Origin: Neomegalonema perideroedes DSM 15528
GTDB taxonomy: Bacteria; Pseudomonadota; Alphaproteobacteria; Rhodobacterales; Rhodobacteraceae
Direction of reading: 5' to 3'
Assembly (NCBI RefSeq): GCF_000374145.1
Contig: NZ_KB893653.1
Coordinates: 319,495 to 383,494 of the forward strand
Length of the DNA: 64,000 nt
Shown here: one piece after another, positions 24,485 to 32,968 of the stretch
Layout of the letters: the number at the start of each line of letters is the position of its first letter
Position numbering within the stretch: position 1 is the stretch's first letter
Notes under the pieces: generated by a model
The model's input: only the letters and a program-made list of their open reading frames with translations
Databases searched by the model: none
What the model was told of the DNA's origin: nothing
Program-made: the position numbers and the translations under genes

Positions 24485-26486
24485 TCCCGCCCTTCCTCCG
24501 AGGCTTTCCGAAGCCCGGAGGCCCCTCAGGCGCCGCGCTGCGCGGGGCCTCCTGCGAAGGGGCGCGCTGCTTTTGGGCGCGACGGCCTGCGCGCTTTGCG
24601 CGCCCGCCTTCGCGGTCCGGGCGCAAAACGTCTTTCAGCCCAAGAGCGTGATTCCATGGCTCGGCGGCGAAGCGACCTCGGCCCCGCGCGAGACGGCTCC
24701 ACGCGAGACGGTCGCGCCTGCGCCGGTCCATCAGCCGGGGCCCCTTACCGGAGCCGGCCCGGGAATCGGCTCCGGAATTTCGGCGGCCCCTCTGGCGCCT
24801 ATGGGCGCCTCGCCCGCGCCGAATCTCTCGCCGAATCTCTCCCCGAATCTTTCGCCCAATCCGGCGGCGCCCTTCGCCTTCAACGTCCCGAACGAGCCGC
24901 CCGCCCGCATCGTCATTCCGCGCGGGCTGGATCCTGAAACCAGCGGCTCCGCCGTGATCTCTCCGCAGGACCTCACGCCTCAGGCCCGCGGATCGCGCAT
25001 CGATTCGGGCGAGGGCCTGAGCCTCGCGGCGCCCTCCGCCGAGGGCGCGGGTCTGGCGGGGGCCTTCGACCTCGGCCTGCCGCAGGACATGTGGAGCGGC
25101 TCCGATCCCGATTCCGCCGAAGAGGCGCTGAAGGGCCTGCGTCCCACCGCTTATCAGGCGGCGAACGGAGTGCTTCAGCGCTTTCTGATCGCCACGGCGC
25201 CGCCGCCTCCGGGCGCGGAGGGCGTGGCGGCCCTGAGGGCGCGGGCGCTTCTGGATCTCGGCGCCCCCGACGCGGCGGCGCGTCTGGCGGATCTGGCGCG
25301 CTCGGCCAAGGATCCCGCCGCCGAACGCGCGGGCGCCGAGGCGGCGCTCATCGCCGGGCGCGACGCGGTTTATTGCTCGGTGGCGCATAACGCCGTGGAA
25401 TCCGCCGCCCGGACCGAAGACCTCGACGGCTTTTGGATCGGCATGCGGGCCTATTGCCTCGCGCGCGAAGGCAATCCCATGGCGGCGGTGGCGGTCTCGG
25501 CCATGCGCGAGCGCGGGCGGCTCGATCCTCTGACGGCCCAGCTGATCGAGGCCATGCTCGATCCGGGCATGAAGCCTTTCGTGCAGGCGCCTCCGCCTGA
25601 AGGGCTCGACCCGCTGCGTCTGGCGGCGCTGCGGCAGCTGGAGATCCCCCCTCCCGCCGCGGGCGCGCGCATCGCGCCTCTGGCTTTGCTGCCCGCCTAT
25701 CTGGCCTCGCCCACGGCGGCGCCTGAGGCGAAGATCGTCGCGGCCGAGCGTCTGGAGGCGGCGGGCGCCATCAGCACCTCAGAACTGGTTTCGGCCTATG
25801 AGCGCTTCGGCGGGCCTCCGGGCGGCGGCCCCTTCGCCCGCGCCCGGGCGGTGCTGGCGGCGGCGCAAGGCGTGCTGGACCCCGCGGCCGTGGCGGCGGC
25901 TCTGATCCACGCTTCTGTGGAGGAGGGGCCTCAGGGCTTCTCCAGCCTCGCGCGGAGCTTCGCGCCTTTCCTCGCTTCGGCGGCTCCGGGGAGCATGCAG
26001 CCGGATCTCGCCTTCGCGGTCCGCGATTCGCTGCTCATGGCCGGAGACGCCGAGGCGGCCCGCCGCTGGACGCCCTTCCTGCCGAGCGACACGCCTTTCG
26101 AGCGGGCGGACGCGGCGGCTCTGCTGATCCTGACCGATCCGGCGCCGCAGCCGCCCCTCTCGCAGGAGGACCGCGCCGCTCTGGAGGCCCGCGCCCGCGA
26201 AAACGACCGCAGCGCGCGGCTGATCCTCATGGCTCTGGAGGGGCTGGACCCCAACGGACGCATCGGCCCCGCCGCGCCCTATGTGCAGGCGGCCCACGCC
26301 GGACGCGAGGCCGAGGCCTCTTTGGGCGCGCTCAAGGCTCTGGCGGCGGAGGGGCGGACTCCGCGCCCCGAGACCCTCGCGCAGGTCATGCGGGCGCTCT
26401 CCCTGTCCGGCCTCGGCGCGGACGCCCGGCGCATCGCCGCCGAAGCCGCCCTGATGACCCGCTGGCCGGGCTCTCAGGGGCGCTGA
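24462..26486 (+). CDS. Large exported alpha-helical protein, unknown function
   Basis: 674 residues from the ATG at 24462. A long basic N-region and hydrophobic GALLLGATACALCAPAFAVRA suggest a Sec signal peptide. Residues about 65-200 are low-complexity Pro/Ala/Ser-rich, with a four-fold LSPN repeat near residues 120-136. The remaining 450 residues are alanine-rich helices with repeating AALLRARAL-type patterns, resembling tetratricopeptide or Sel1-like solenoids, though I cannot assign a family. The start overlaps the small membrane protein gene, implying co-translation. Confidence 0.72.
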   Translation: MTFCSPGDPALPPRLSEARRPLRRRAARGLLRRGALLLGATACALCAPAFAVRAQNVFQPKSVIPWLGGEATSAPRETAPRETVAPAPVHQPGPLTGAGPGIGSGISAAPLAPMGASPAPNLSPNLSPNLSPNPAAPFAFNVPNEPPARIVIPRGLDPETSGSAVISPQDLTPQARGSRIDSGEGLSLAAPSAEGAGLAGAFDLGLPQDMWSGSDPDSAEEALKGLRPTAYQAANGVLQRFLIATAPPPPGAEGVAALRARALLDLGAPDAAARLADLARSAKDPAAERAGAEAALIAGRDAVYCSVAHNAVESAARTEDLDGFWIGMRAYCLAREGNPMAAVAVSAMRERGRLDPLTAQLIEAMLDPGMKPFVQAPPPEGLDPLRLAALRQLEIPPPAAGARIAPLALLPAYLASPTAAPEAKIVAAERLEAAGAISTSELVSAYERFGGPPGGGPFARARAVLAAAQGVLDPAAVAAALIHASVEEGPQGFSSLARSFAPFLASAAPGSMQPDLAFAVRDSLLMAGDAEAARRWTPFLPSDTPFERADAAALLILTDPAPQPPLSQEDRAALEARARENDRSARLILMALEGLDPNGRIGPAAPYVQAAHAGREAEASLGALKALAAEGRTPRPETLAQVMRALSLSGLGADARRIAAEAALMTRWPGSQGR

Positions 26487-26510
26487 AGAGAAGAGGCCGT
26501 CCTGAAATCG

Positions 26511-26540
26511 CGCCGCTCCGGAGCCCGCTCCGGGGCGGCG
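26511..26540 (+). terminator. GC hairpin after the large exported protein
   Basis: CGCCGCTCCGGAG pairs with CTCCGGGGCGGCG (13 bp, one G-T wobble) around CCCG. No T-run follows, so efficiency as an intrinsic terminator is doubtful. The rest of the 302-base gap 26487-26788 contains no supported gene. Confidence 0.4.
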
Positions 26541-26788
26541 GCGTGTGGAGGCTTCCCGTCGGGCGCCTATACGAATCAGGAACTTCCTCCCGCCTCCGCC
26601 CCCCGGCGACCGCAGAACCCGAGCGGCGAAAGGCCGCGTCTCCGCGCGCCTGAACGGCGCGGCTTGGACCGAATCGGCGCATCCTCCGGGGGAAGAATTC
26701 GCCTGCGGAGAACTCGGACGCAAATGCGACGCCTGCCCCCTTGCCGCCATAATTCGTCTCCAGAGCCTTCCTTTCATACATCTAAAGG

Positions 26789-27247
26789 ATGGGCGGAATG
26801 GGCGGAGACTGGGCGCGGCGCGTGGGAATCTGGACGGTCTGCGTCTGGATGACGGGGGGAGCGGGCGTCTGGGGCGCCGCGCCTCCGCCTCCGCCGCCCG
26901 CCGCGTCGGCTCCTCCCAATCATCCGCCCGCCTTTTCGGCGCCGGGCGGGCCGCGCATCGCGGGGGTCTGGCGGGTGCTGCCGCTGCCGGAGGCTTTTCT
27001 GGCGGGCGAGATCGTCTTCTACGACCGCCAATTCGAGGGGCGGGCGGGCTGCGGACGCTTCTTCGGCTCCTATGAGCGCATGGATCCCTGGTTCCGCATC
27101 GGCGAGCCCTTCCTCGAAGGCCGCTGCGAAATGGAGGCCGAGCTGCTGGACCGTCTGAAGCAGGCGGCGCGGCTGATCCGGCGGGGCTCCGTGCTGGAGT
27201 TCTCGGATTCGGCGGGGCGGATGCTGCTCAGGCTCAGCCCCATGTGA
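26789..27247 (+). CDS. Exported META/HslJ-like domain protein
   Basis: 152 residues. The N-terminus WARRVGIWTVCVWMTGGAGVWGAA looks like a signal peptide. A Pro/Ala-rich linker leads to a C-terminal domain of about 100 residues: GVWRVLPL..., then EGRAGCGRFFGSYERMDPWFRIG and CEMEAELLDRLKQAARL. The sequence ends with FSDSAGRMLLRLSP. The G.AGCGR.FGSY, second cysteine and D..G..L.RL pattern match the META domain of HslJ-type outer-membrane or periplasmic proteins. Two conserved cysteines may pair. Start chosen at the first ATG after AAAGG; the second ATG nine bases on is possible. Confidence 0.68.
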   Translation: MGGMGGDWARRVGIWTVCVWMTGGAGVWGAAPPPPPPAASAPPNHPPAFSAPGGPRIAGVWRVLPLPEAFLAGEIVFYDRQFEGRAGCGRFFGSYERMDPWFRIGEPFLEGRCEMEAELLDRLKQAARLIRRGSVLEFSDSAGRMLLRLSPM

Positions 27248-27250
27248 GGC

Positions 27251-27658
27251 TCATTCCAGAGGAAAAGCCGAGAAGGGGAAGCAGGCGCGTCCCGCATCCG
27301 CATTGGCGAAGCGCTTGTCGTCCGGAGGCGCCGGGAGGTTGAACTCCGCGCAGATCTCATAGCGTCCCGGCTCGCCGAGCTGGCGATAGGCGTAGCGCTC
27401 CGGCGCGAATTCCGGGCAATAGGCCGAAGGCTGTTCGGCGCAGAAGCGCTTCGCCTCGGCCAGAGTTTCGGGCAGGGCTTTGCGGAGCTGATAATAGGTC
27501 TCGACGCCGCCCGCCACGCCCTGAAGCTCGTCCCTGAGCGCGGAATCCTCGCGCAAGAGGCGGTTATGGCCCGGCCCGCCCGAAAGCCAGAGCCCCCAGC
27601 CCGCCGTCGCCGCTATGGCGAGGCCGAAGACCAGTCTGACGATCCGCCGCTCGTTCAT
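27251..27658 (-). CDS. Membrane-anchored hypothetical protein
   Basis: 135 residues with one N-terminal membrane helix (IVRLVFGLAIAATAGWGLWL). A helix of the type seen in pilin-like or DUF-type periplasmic proteins (LQGVAGGVETYYQLRKALPETLAEAKRFC) and a C-terminal part with three cysteines (FCAEQ, YCPEF, ICAEF) plus GRACFPF follow. No family recognised. Its start overlaps the stop of the upstream membrane protein (27655-28305) by four bases, so the two are coupled and probably work together. Confidence 0.7.
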   Translation of the reverse strand: MNERRIVRLVFGLAIAATAGWGLWLSGGPGHNRLLREDSALRDELQGVAGGVETYYQLRKALPETLAEAKRFCAEQPSAYCPEFAPERYAYRQLGEPGRYEICAEFNLPAPPDDKRFANADAGRACFPFSAFPLE

Positions 27659-28305
27659 GACGCCGCCTCGTCTTTGCTGAGATCCGTCCGGTGATAGAGC
27701 CAGATCCCGAAGACGGAGAGCAGCAGGATCATGGTCTTGAGCATGAAGCGCAGCCCGAGTTCTCCGCGCAGCAGGTAATAGACGAAGTAAATGGCGTCCC
27801 CGAGCAGGGCGCAGGCCCCGACGAAGATGGTGAAATAGGCCAGAATCAGCCGGATGCGGGGAATGGCTTGTCCGGATCGGCTTTGCGCCCGCTCCAAACC
27901 CTTCTCGGTCAGCCAGAACAGCGGCGTGGCCACGATCAGCGCGGCCAGATTATCCTGAATCGCGCGGATGGGGTCGCCGGAATAGAAGAAGCCGCCCCTC
28001 TGGCCGAGGCCGTCCGGAAGATAATGATCGAGGAAGGTGAAGAGCAGCGAGATGAAGTTATAGGCGACGACGTAAAGCAGCACGAAATAGAAGCAATGCA
28101 TGAAGAACAGCCGCGGCGAGACGAAAGCGCGCGGCTTTGGAGCGGGCACTCCGAGATCCGTCTCGGCGTAGCGGCCGAGGGCGGAATCGATGCGGGAGGC
28201 CTCCCAGCCCGCGCCGCTCAGGGCGGTTCGGATGCGGGCGAAATCGGCGCCCTTCGCGGCGGCGGCCCGGATGAAATCGTCGAGTTCGTCGAGTTTTGCG
28301 CTCAT
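27655..28305 (-). CDS. Multi-pass membrane protein, DUF5671-like
   Basis: 216 residues. The N-terminal 45 residues (LDELDDFIRAAAAKGADFARIRTALSGAGW) resemble a small helical UBA/winged-helix-like module that precedes DUF5671 domains in some proteins. Four membrane segments then follow (FMHCFYFVLLYVVAYNFISLL, AALIVATPLFWLTE, LILAYFTIFVGACALLGDAIYFVYYLL, MILLLSVFGIWLYH). The domain name is from memory and is tentative. Function unknown. Four-base overlap with the next gene. Confidence 0.68.
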   Translation of the reverse strand: MSAKLDELDDFIRAAAAKGADFARIRTALSGAGWEASRIDSALGRYAETDLGVPAPKPRAFVSPRLFFMHCFYFVLLYVVAYNFISLLFTFLDHYLPDGLGQRGGFFYSGDPIRAIQDNLAALIVATPLFWLTEKGLERAQSRSGQAIPRIRLILAYFTIFVGACALLGDAIYFVYYLLRGELGLRFMLKTMILLLSVFGIWLYHRTDLSKDEAAS

Positions 28306-28421
28306 GATGCGGCGAGGCTAAGGCGCCTTTCGGGCGACGTCAATAAAAAATGATCGACGTTCAATGAATGGTCGGAGCTTCAGGGCCTGGCGCGGAGGCC
28401 CAAGGGATCAAGTTTTTGTTT

Positions 28422-28471
28422 GGTCGCGCCATTCGCCCGAAAAGTCTTTCAAACTTTTCGGATTGCGCTCT
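28422..28471 (+). repeat. Palindromic repeat family A, copy 1
   Basis: GGTCGCGCCAT, then CCGAAAAGT (28437-28445) paired with ACTTTTCGG (28453-28461), then ATTGCGCTCT. The outer GCGCCAT/ATTGCGC arms can also pair. It lies upstream of polA, about 35 bases before the start. See copies at 31429, 39838, 41727 and 42954. Confidence 0.75.
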
Positions 28472-28504
28472 AAACTCATTTTGTTCTTATACAAGGAGGC
28501 CCTC

Positions 28505-31351
28505 ATGGCGGCGCCCGTCGACGCGACTTCGCATCTTTATCTGATCGACGGCTCAGGCTTCATCTTTCGGGCCTTCCATGCTCTGCCGGGGCTGACGCGC
28601 AAATCCGACGGCCTGCCGACCGGCGCCGTCTCGGGATTCTGCAATATGCTCTGGAAGCTGGTGGACGACGCCTTCGACGGCGACGGCGTGGGGCCGACGC
28701 ATCTGGCCGTCCTCTTCGACGTCAGCCGGGTGAGCTTCCGCAATGAGATCTACGCCGATTACAAGGCCCATCGCCCGCCGCCGCCCGAGGCTCTGATTCC
28801 GCAATTCCCGCTGATCCGCCGCGCGACCGAGGCTTTCAACCTGCCCGGCGTGGAGCTTGAGGGCTTCGAGGCGGACGACCTCATCGCCTCCTATGCGCAA
28901 AGCGCGGCGGCGTTAGGCGCGCAGGTCACCATCGTCTCCTCGGATAAAGACCTGATGCAGCTTGTCGGCGGCAAGGTGGCGCTCTTCGATCCCATGAAGG
29001 AGAAGGCCATAGGCCCCAAAGAGGTCGAGGAGAAATTCGGCGTGCCGCCCGAGCGGGTGATCGACGTGCAGGCCCTCGCCGGAGACGCCAGCGACAACGT
29101 GCCCGGAGCCCCCGGAATCGGACTCAAGACGGCGGCGCAATTGATCCTCGAATATGGCGATCTGGATCAGCTCCTCGCCCGCGCCGGAGACATCAAACAG
29201 CCCAAGCGTCGCGAAAGCCTGATCGACAACGCAGAGCGCATCCAAATCTCCCGCAAGCTGGTGACCCTCGACCGCAAGGCGCCTCAGCCTCTGGCGCTGG
29301 AGGATCTGGCCGCGCGTCCGCCTGATCCGGCCAAGCTGCTGGGGTTCCTGCGCGAAATGGAGTTCGCGACTCTGGCGAAGCGGGCCGTCTCGCGCTTCGG
29401 AGAGGCGGGGGAGGGCGGCCTTTTCGTGAGGCCCAAGCCCGCGCCTGAGCCCATGCTCGAAGACGAGGCCCCGCCCGCGCCCGAGGATCCGGCGCTTTTC
29501 ACGCCCTTCGACGGGGCAGGCTATCAGACCCTCTCCACTGAGGCGGCGCTTGCGGAATGGGTCGCCCGCGCGCGGGCGCAAGGCTTCGTCTCCATCGACC
29601 TTGAAACGACCAGCCTCGACGAGATGCAAGCCGAGATCGTCGGCGTGGCTTTGGCTCTGGCGCCGGGCGAGGCGGCTTATGTTCCGCTCGGCCATGTCGA
29701 GGGCGAGGATGATCTCTTCGGCTCGCGCCGCCCGGCCTCCGGACAGATGCCCTTAGAGGCGGCCTTGGCGCTGCTCAAGCCGCTGTGCGAGGATGAGTCC
29801 GTCCTGAAGATCGGGCAGAATCTCAAATATGATCTGAAGGTTCTGGCGAATTACGGGATCGGCCTCGCGCCCATCGACGACACCATGCTGATGTCCTATG
29901 CGCTGGGCTCCGGCGAGGGCCGCCATGGCCTTGAGGCGCTGATGGCGGCGCATCTCGGCCAAGAAGGCCAGCCGATCCAAGAACTGATCGGCTCGGGCAA
30001 GAAACAAATCAGCTTCGCGCAAGTCCCTGTGGAGAAGGCCGCCCGCTACGCCGCCGAAGACGCCGACGCCGCCTTGCGTCTGGCGCTGCTCCTCAAGCCG
30101 AGGCTCTGGCGCAAGGGTCTGGCGACGGTCTATGAAACCCTTGAGCGCCCCATCGTTCCGGTTCTGGCGGCCATGGAGCGCGAGGGAATCCTTGTCGATA
30201 AAGCGGCTCTGGCGCGGATGTCGGGGGATTTCGCCCAGCGCATGGCGGGTTACGAAGCCGAGATCCATCAATTGGCCGGGCGCGAGTTCAATCTCGCCTC
30301 GCCCAAGCAGCTCGGCGAGATCCTCTTCGAGGAGATGGGCCTTCCCGGCGGGCGCAAGACCAAGACCGGCGCCTGGAGCACCGACGCCGAGGCTCTGGAC
30401 GAATTGGCGGCGGATCACGCCCTCGCGGCGCGGATTCTCGACTGGCGGCAATTGGCTAAGCTGAAATCCACCTACGCCGACGCTTTGGTGGAGCATGTCG
30501 ACCCTCGGACGGGCCGCGTCCACACCTCGTTTTCGCTGGCGGCGACCAGCACCGGGCGCCTCGCCTCGACCGATCCCAATTTGCAGAACATCCCCATCCG
30601 CACCGAGGAGGGGAGGGCGATCCGCCGGGCCTTCGTCGCGCCGGAGGGCTCCAAGCTGGTTTCGCTGGATTATTCGCAGATCGAATTGCGCATCCTCGCC
30701 CATGTCGCGGATGTGCCCGCCCTGCGCGAGGCCTTCGCCGAAGGCCGCGACATCCACGCCATCACGGCGGCGCGGGTCTTCGGGCTGAAGCTCGAAGAGG
30801 TGACGCCGGAGCTGCGGCGTCGGGCCAAGGCGGTGAATTTCGGCGTGATCTACGGCTCGACGGCCCATGGTCTGGCGCGGCAATTGGGCGTCGGGCGGAG
30901 CGAGGCGCAAATCTTCATCGACGCCTATTTCGCCGAATTCCCCGGCATCAGGGCCTATATGGAGCGCACCATCTCCGAGGCGAAGCGCAAGGGCTATGTC
31001 GAAACCATCTTCGGGCGCCGGATTCTGGCTTCGGGTGTGGGCGGCAAGGGGGCGCAGCGCGGCGCCGCCGAGCGCGCCGCCATCAACGCCCCGATCCAAG
31101 GCGCCGCCGCCGACGTCATCCGTCGGGCGATGATCCGCGTTCCGCCGGCTCTGGCGGCTTCGGGGCTCAGGGCGAAGATGCTGCTTCAGGTCCATGACGA
31201 ACTCATCTTCGAGGCGCCGGCCTCCGAGGTCGAGGCTCTGACGGCGCTGATCAAGCCGCTGATGGAGGGCGCCGACGAGCCGGTGGTGAAGCTGGCGGCG
31301 CCTTTGGTGGTCGAGGCGGGTTCGGGCGCGAATTGGGCCGAGGCGCATTGA
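28505..31351 (+). CDS. polA: DNA polymerase I
   Basis: PolA processes Okazaki fragments and fills repair gaps. The 948-residue protein begins at ATG 28505, 5 bases after AAGGAGG (28493-28499). The N-terminal 5'-3' exonuclease domain (1-290) shows IDGSGFIFRAFHAL and GDASDNVPGAPGIG. The 3'-5' exonuclease has DLETT at about 365-369, IGQNLKYDLK and YAAEDADAALRL, so proofreading residues are intact. The polymerase domain has LVSLDYSQIELRILAH, RRRAKAVNFGVIYG and LLQVHDELIFE. The C-terminus abuts a repeat array. Confidence 0.97.
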   Translation: MAAPVDATSHLYLIDGSGFIFRAFHALPGLTRKSDGLPTGAVSGFCNMLWKLVDDAFDGDGVGPTHLAVLFDVSRVSFRNEIYADYKAHRPPPPEALIPQFPLIRRATEAFNLPGVELEGFEADDLIASYAQSAAALGAQVTIVSSDKDLMQLVGGKVALFDPMKEKAIGPKEVEEKFGVPPERVIDVQALAGDASDNVPGAPGIGLKTAAQLILEYGDLDQLLARAGDIKQPKRRESLIDNAERIQISRKLVTLDRKAPQPLALEDLAARPPDPAKLLGFLREMEFATLAKRAVSRFGEAGEGGLFVRPKPAPEPMLEDEAPPAPEDPALFTPFDGAGYQTLSTEAALAEWVARARAQGFVSIDLETTSLDEMQAEIVGVALALAPGEAAYVPLGHVEGEDDLFGSRRPASGQMPLEAALALLKPLCEDESVLKIGQNLKYDLKVLANYGIGLAPIDDTMLMSYALGSGEGRHGLEALMAAHLGQEGQPIQELIGSGKKQISFAQVPVEKAARYAAEDADAALRLALLLKPRLWRKGLATVYETLERPIVPVLAAMEREGILVDKAALARMSGDFAQRMAGYEAEIHQLAGREFNLASPKQLGEILFEEMGLPGGRKTKTGAWSTDAEALDELAADHALAARILDWRQLAKLKSTYADALVEHVDPRTGRVHTSFSLAATSTGRLASTDPNLQNIPIRTEEGRAIRRAFVAPEGSKLVSLDYSQIELRILAHVADVPALREAFAEGRDIHAITAARVFGLKLEEVTPELRRRAKAVNFGVIYGSTAHGLARQLGVGRSEAQIFIDAYFAEFPGIRAYMERTISEAKRKGYVETIFGRRILASGVGGKGAQRGAAERAAINAPIQGAAADVIRRAMIRVPPALAASGLRAKMLLQVHDELIFEAPASEVEALTALIKPLMEGADEPVVKLAAPLVVEAGSGANWAEAH

Positions 31352-31395
31352 GCGTTTTCCAGCGAAGCCGATCAGGCTTCGCGTCGCGAAAACGC
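31352..31395 (+). repeat. Palindromic repeat family B, copy 1
   Basis: The outer stem GCGTTTTC/GAAAACGC (31352-31359 with 31388-31395) encloses an inner stem GAAGCC/GGCTTC (31364-31369 with 31375-31380). It starts immediately after the polA stop codon. GACCAATCAAGCAGCCGGAG follows, and similar text follows the other B copies. Confidence 0.8.
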
Positions 31396-31428
31396 GACCA
31401 ATCAAGCAGCCGGAGTCTTTTTGTGGTC

Positions 31429-31472
31429 GCGCAATTCATCCGAACGGCCGTTTCAGCCCGTTCGGATTGCGC
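31429..31472 (+). repeat. Palindromic repeat family A, copy 2
   Basis: GCGCAAT (31429-31435) pairs with ATTGCGC (31466-31472). The inner CCGAACGG pairs with CCGTTCGG (31440-31447, 31458-31465). Compared with copy 1 (CCGAAAAG/CTTTTCGG), both arms changed together, so pairing is conserved. It sits between two B copies. Confidence 0.8.
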
Positions 31473-31477
31473 TCCAG

Positions 31478-31521
31478 GCGTTTTCCAGCGAAGCCGATCA
31501 GGCTTCGCGCCGTGAAAACGC
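31478..31521 (+). repeat. Palindromic repeat family B, copy 2
   Basis: GCGTTTTC/GAAAACGC outer stem (31478-31485, 31514-31521) and the same inner GAAGCC/GGCTTC. Sequence is near-identical to copy 1 over 44 bases. The sequence GGAGGCGCATTGAGC occurs after it (31558-31572), echoing the polA stop region. The 284-base polA-lysA gap contains nothing else I recognise. Confidence 0.8.
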
Positions 31522-31635
31522 GACCACGAAAGAAGCCGGAGCCTTTGAAGGATCCGGCGGAGGCGCATTGAGCCGCTTCTCCGCCTGAGCTATCAGAGGG
31601 GCTTCTCCGGTTAGAGAGGGCGCAAGGGGCGGGCG

Positions 31636-32919
31636 ATGGATCATTTTCTCTATAAGAACGGGGTTCTTCACGCCGAAGACGTCCCGCTGGCCGAGATCGC
31701 CGAGGCGGTCGGAACGCCGGTCTATGTTTATTCCCGCGCCACGCTGGAGCGCCATTACCGCGTCTTCGACGAGGGGCTGGCGAGCTTCCCGAAGCGCATC
31801 GTCTGCTTCGCGGTGAAGGCCAACGGCTCGCTGGCGGCGCTGGCGGTTCTGGCGAAGCTTGGGGCGGGCGCCGATGTGGTCTCCGAAGGCGAATTCCGGC
31901 GCGCTCTGGCGGCGGGGATCCCCGGCGAGAAGGTGATCTTCTCCGGCGTGGGCAAGACTCCCGACGAAATGCGCTTCGGCCTCGAACAGGGCGTGCGTCA
32001 GTTCAACGTCGAATCCGAGCCCGAGCTTGAGGCTCTGAACGCGGTGGCGGTCCAGCGGGGCGTGAAGGCGCCGGTGGCTCTGCGCATGAATCCCGACGTG
32101 GACGCCAAGACCCACGCCAAGATCTCCACGGGCAAATCCGAGAATAAATTCGGAATCCCCGCCTCGCAGATCGCCGAGGCGGTCCGCCGCGCGGCGCAGA
32201 TGCCGGGAATCCGCCTGACGGGCCTCGCCATGCATATCGGCTCGCAATTGACCGATCTGGAGCCCTTCGCCGCCGCCTTCGCCCGGATGCGCCGCATGGC
32301 CGAGGATCTGCGCGCCGAAGGAATCTCTCTGGAGCGTCTGGATCTCGGCGGAGGCTTGGGCGTGCCCTATGAGGGCCGCACCAACGTCCTCCCGCCTCTG
32401 CCTCTGGATTACGGCCGCGTCGCCGAGGCCGCCTTGGGCGATTTCGTGCGCGAGACCGGGGCGGAATTGGCTCTGGAGCCGGGACGCCTGATCGCGGCCA
32501 ACGCCGGGATTCTGCTTTCGCGCGTGGTCTATGTGAAGCAGGGCGAGGGCCGCCGCTTCCTGATCCTCGATTCCGCGATGAACGATCTCATGCGCCCCGC
32601 CATGTACGACGCCTGGCACGACCTCGTGCCGGTGAAGGAGGCGCCCCTCGACGCGCCCATCGGGCCTTACGACGTGGTCGGCCCGGTCTGCGAGACGGGC
32701 GACCGCTTCGCCGAACAGCGCCCCTTGCCGCCGCTCGTCGCGGGGGATCTCGTGGCCTTCCGCACGGCGGGCGCTTACGGGGCCTCCATGGCTTCGGAGT
32801 ACAACACGCGTCCGCTGGTTCCGGAGGTTCTCGTGGACGGCGACCGCTTTGCGGTCACGCGTCCGCGCCCCACATATGACGAGATCTTGAGCCGGGACCG
32901 CATTCCCGATTGGTTATAA
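31636..32919 (+). CDS. lysA: Diaminopimelate decarboxylase
   Basis: LysA decarboxylates meso-diaminopimelate to L-lysine using PLP. The 427 residues include the PLP-lysine motif FAVKANGSLAALAVL, the GGGLGVPYEG phosphate-binding glycine loop, EPGRLIAANAGILL, the substrate-binding RPAMYDAWHDLVP, GPVCETGDRFAEQR with the catalytic cysteine, and GAYGASMASEYNTRP. Length and motifs are normal. The following TIGR02302 gene begins 50 bases later. lysA and argH-lptM are separate blocks here (argH at 55.6 kb). Confidence 0.96.
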   Translation: MDHFLYKNGVLHAEDVPLAEIAEAVGTPVYVYSRATLERHYRVFDEGLASFPKRIVCFAVKANGSLAALAVLAKLGAGADVVSEGEFRRALAAGIPGEKVIFSGVGKTPDEMRFGLEQGVRQFNVESEPELEALNAVAVQRGVKAPVALRMNPDVDAKTHAKISTGKSENKFGIPASQIAEAVRRAAQMPGIRLTGLAMHIGSQLTDLEPFAAAFARMRRMAEDLRAEGISLERLDLGGGLGVPYEGRTNVLPPLPLDYGRVAEAALGDFVRETGAELALEPGRLIAANAGILLSRVVYVKQGEGRRFLILDSAMNDLMRPAMYDAWHDLVPVKEAPLDAPIGPYDVVGPVCETGDRFAEQRPLPPLVAGDLVAFRTAGAYGASMASEYNTRPLVPEVLVDGDRFAVTRPRPTYDEILSRDRIPDWL

Positions 32920-32968
32920 AGGCTGGGGCCTCTTGCAGGTCCGCCGCTTCGCCCGCAGGATGAGGACC

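Noticed and set aside
26386-26781. Minus-strand frame of 131 codons in the 26.5-26.8 kb gap
   Set aside because: It overlaps the end of the large exported protein gene and has no recognisable domain or ribosome-binding site.
28462-28490. Promoter for polA formed by repeat A (TTGCGC and CTTATA, 17 bases apart)
   Set aside because: The predicted start would fall inside or after the ribosome-binding site AAGGAGG and remove it. A better upstream promoter is likely.
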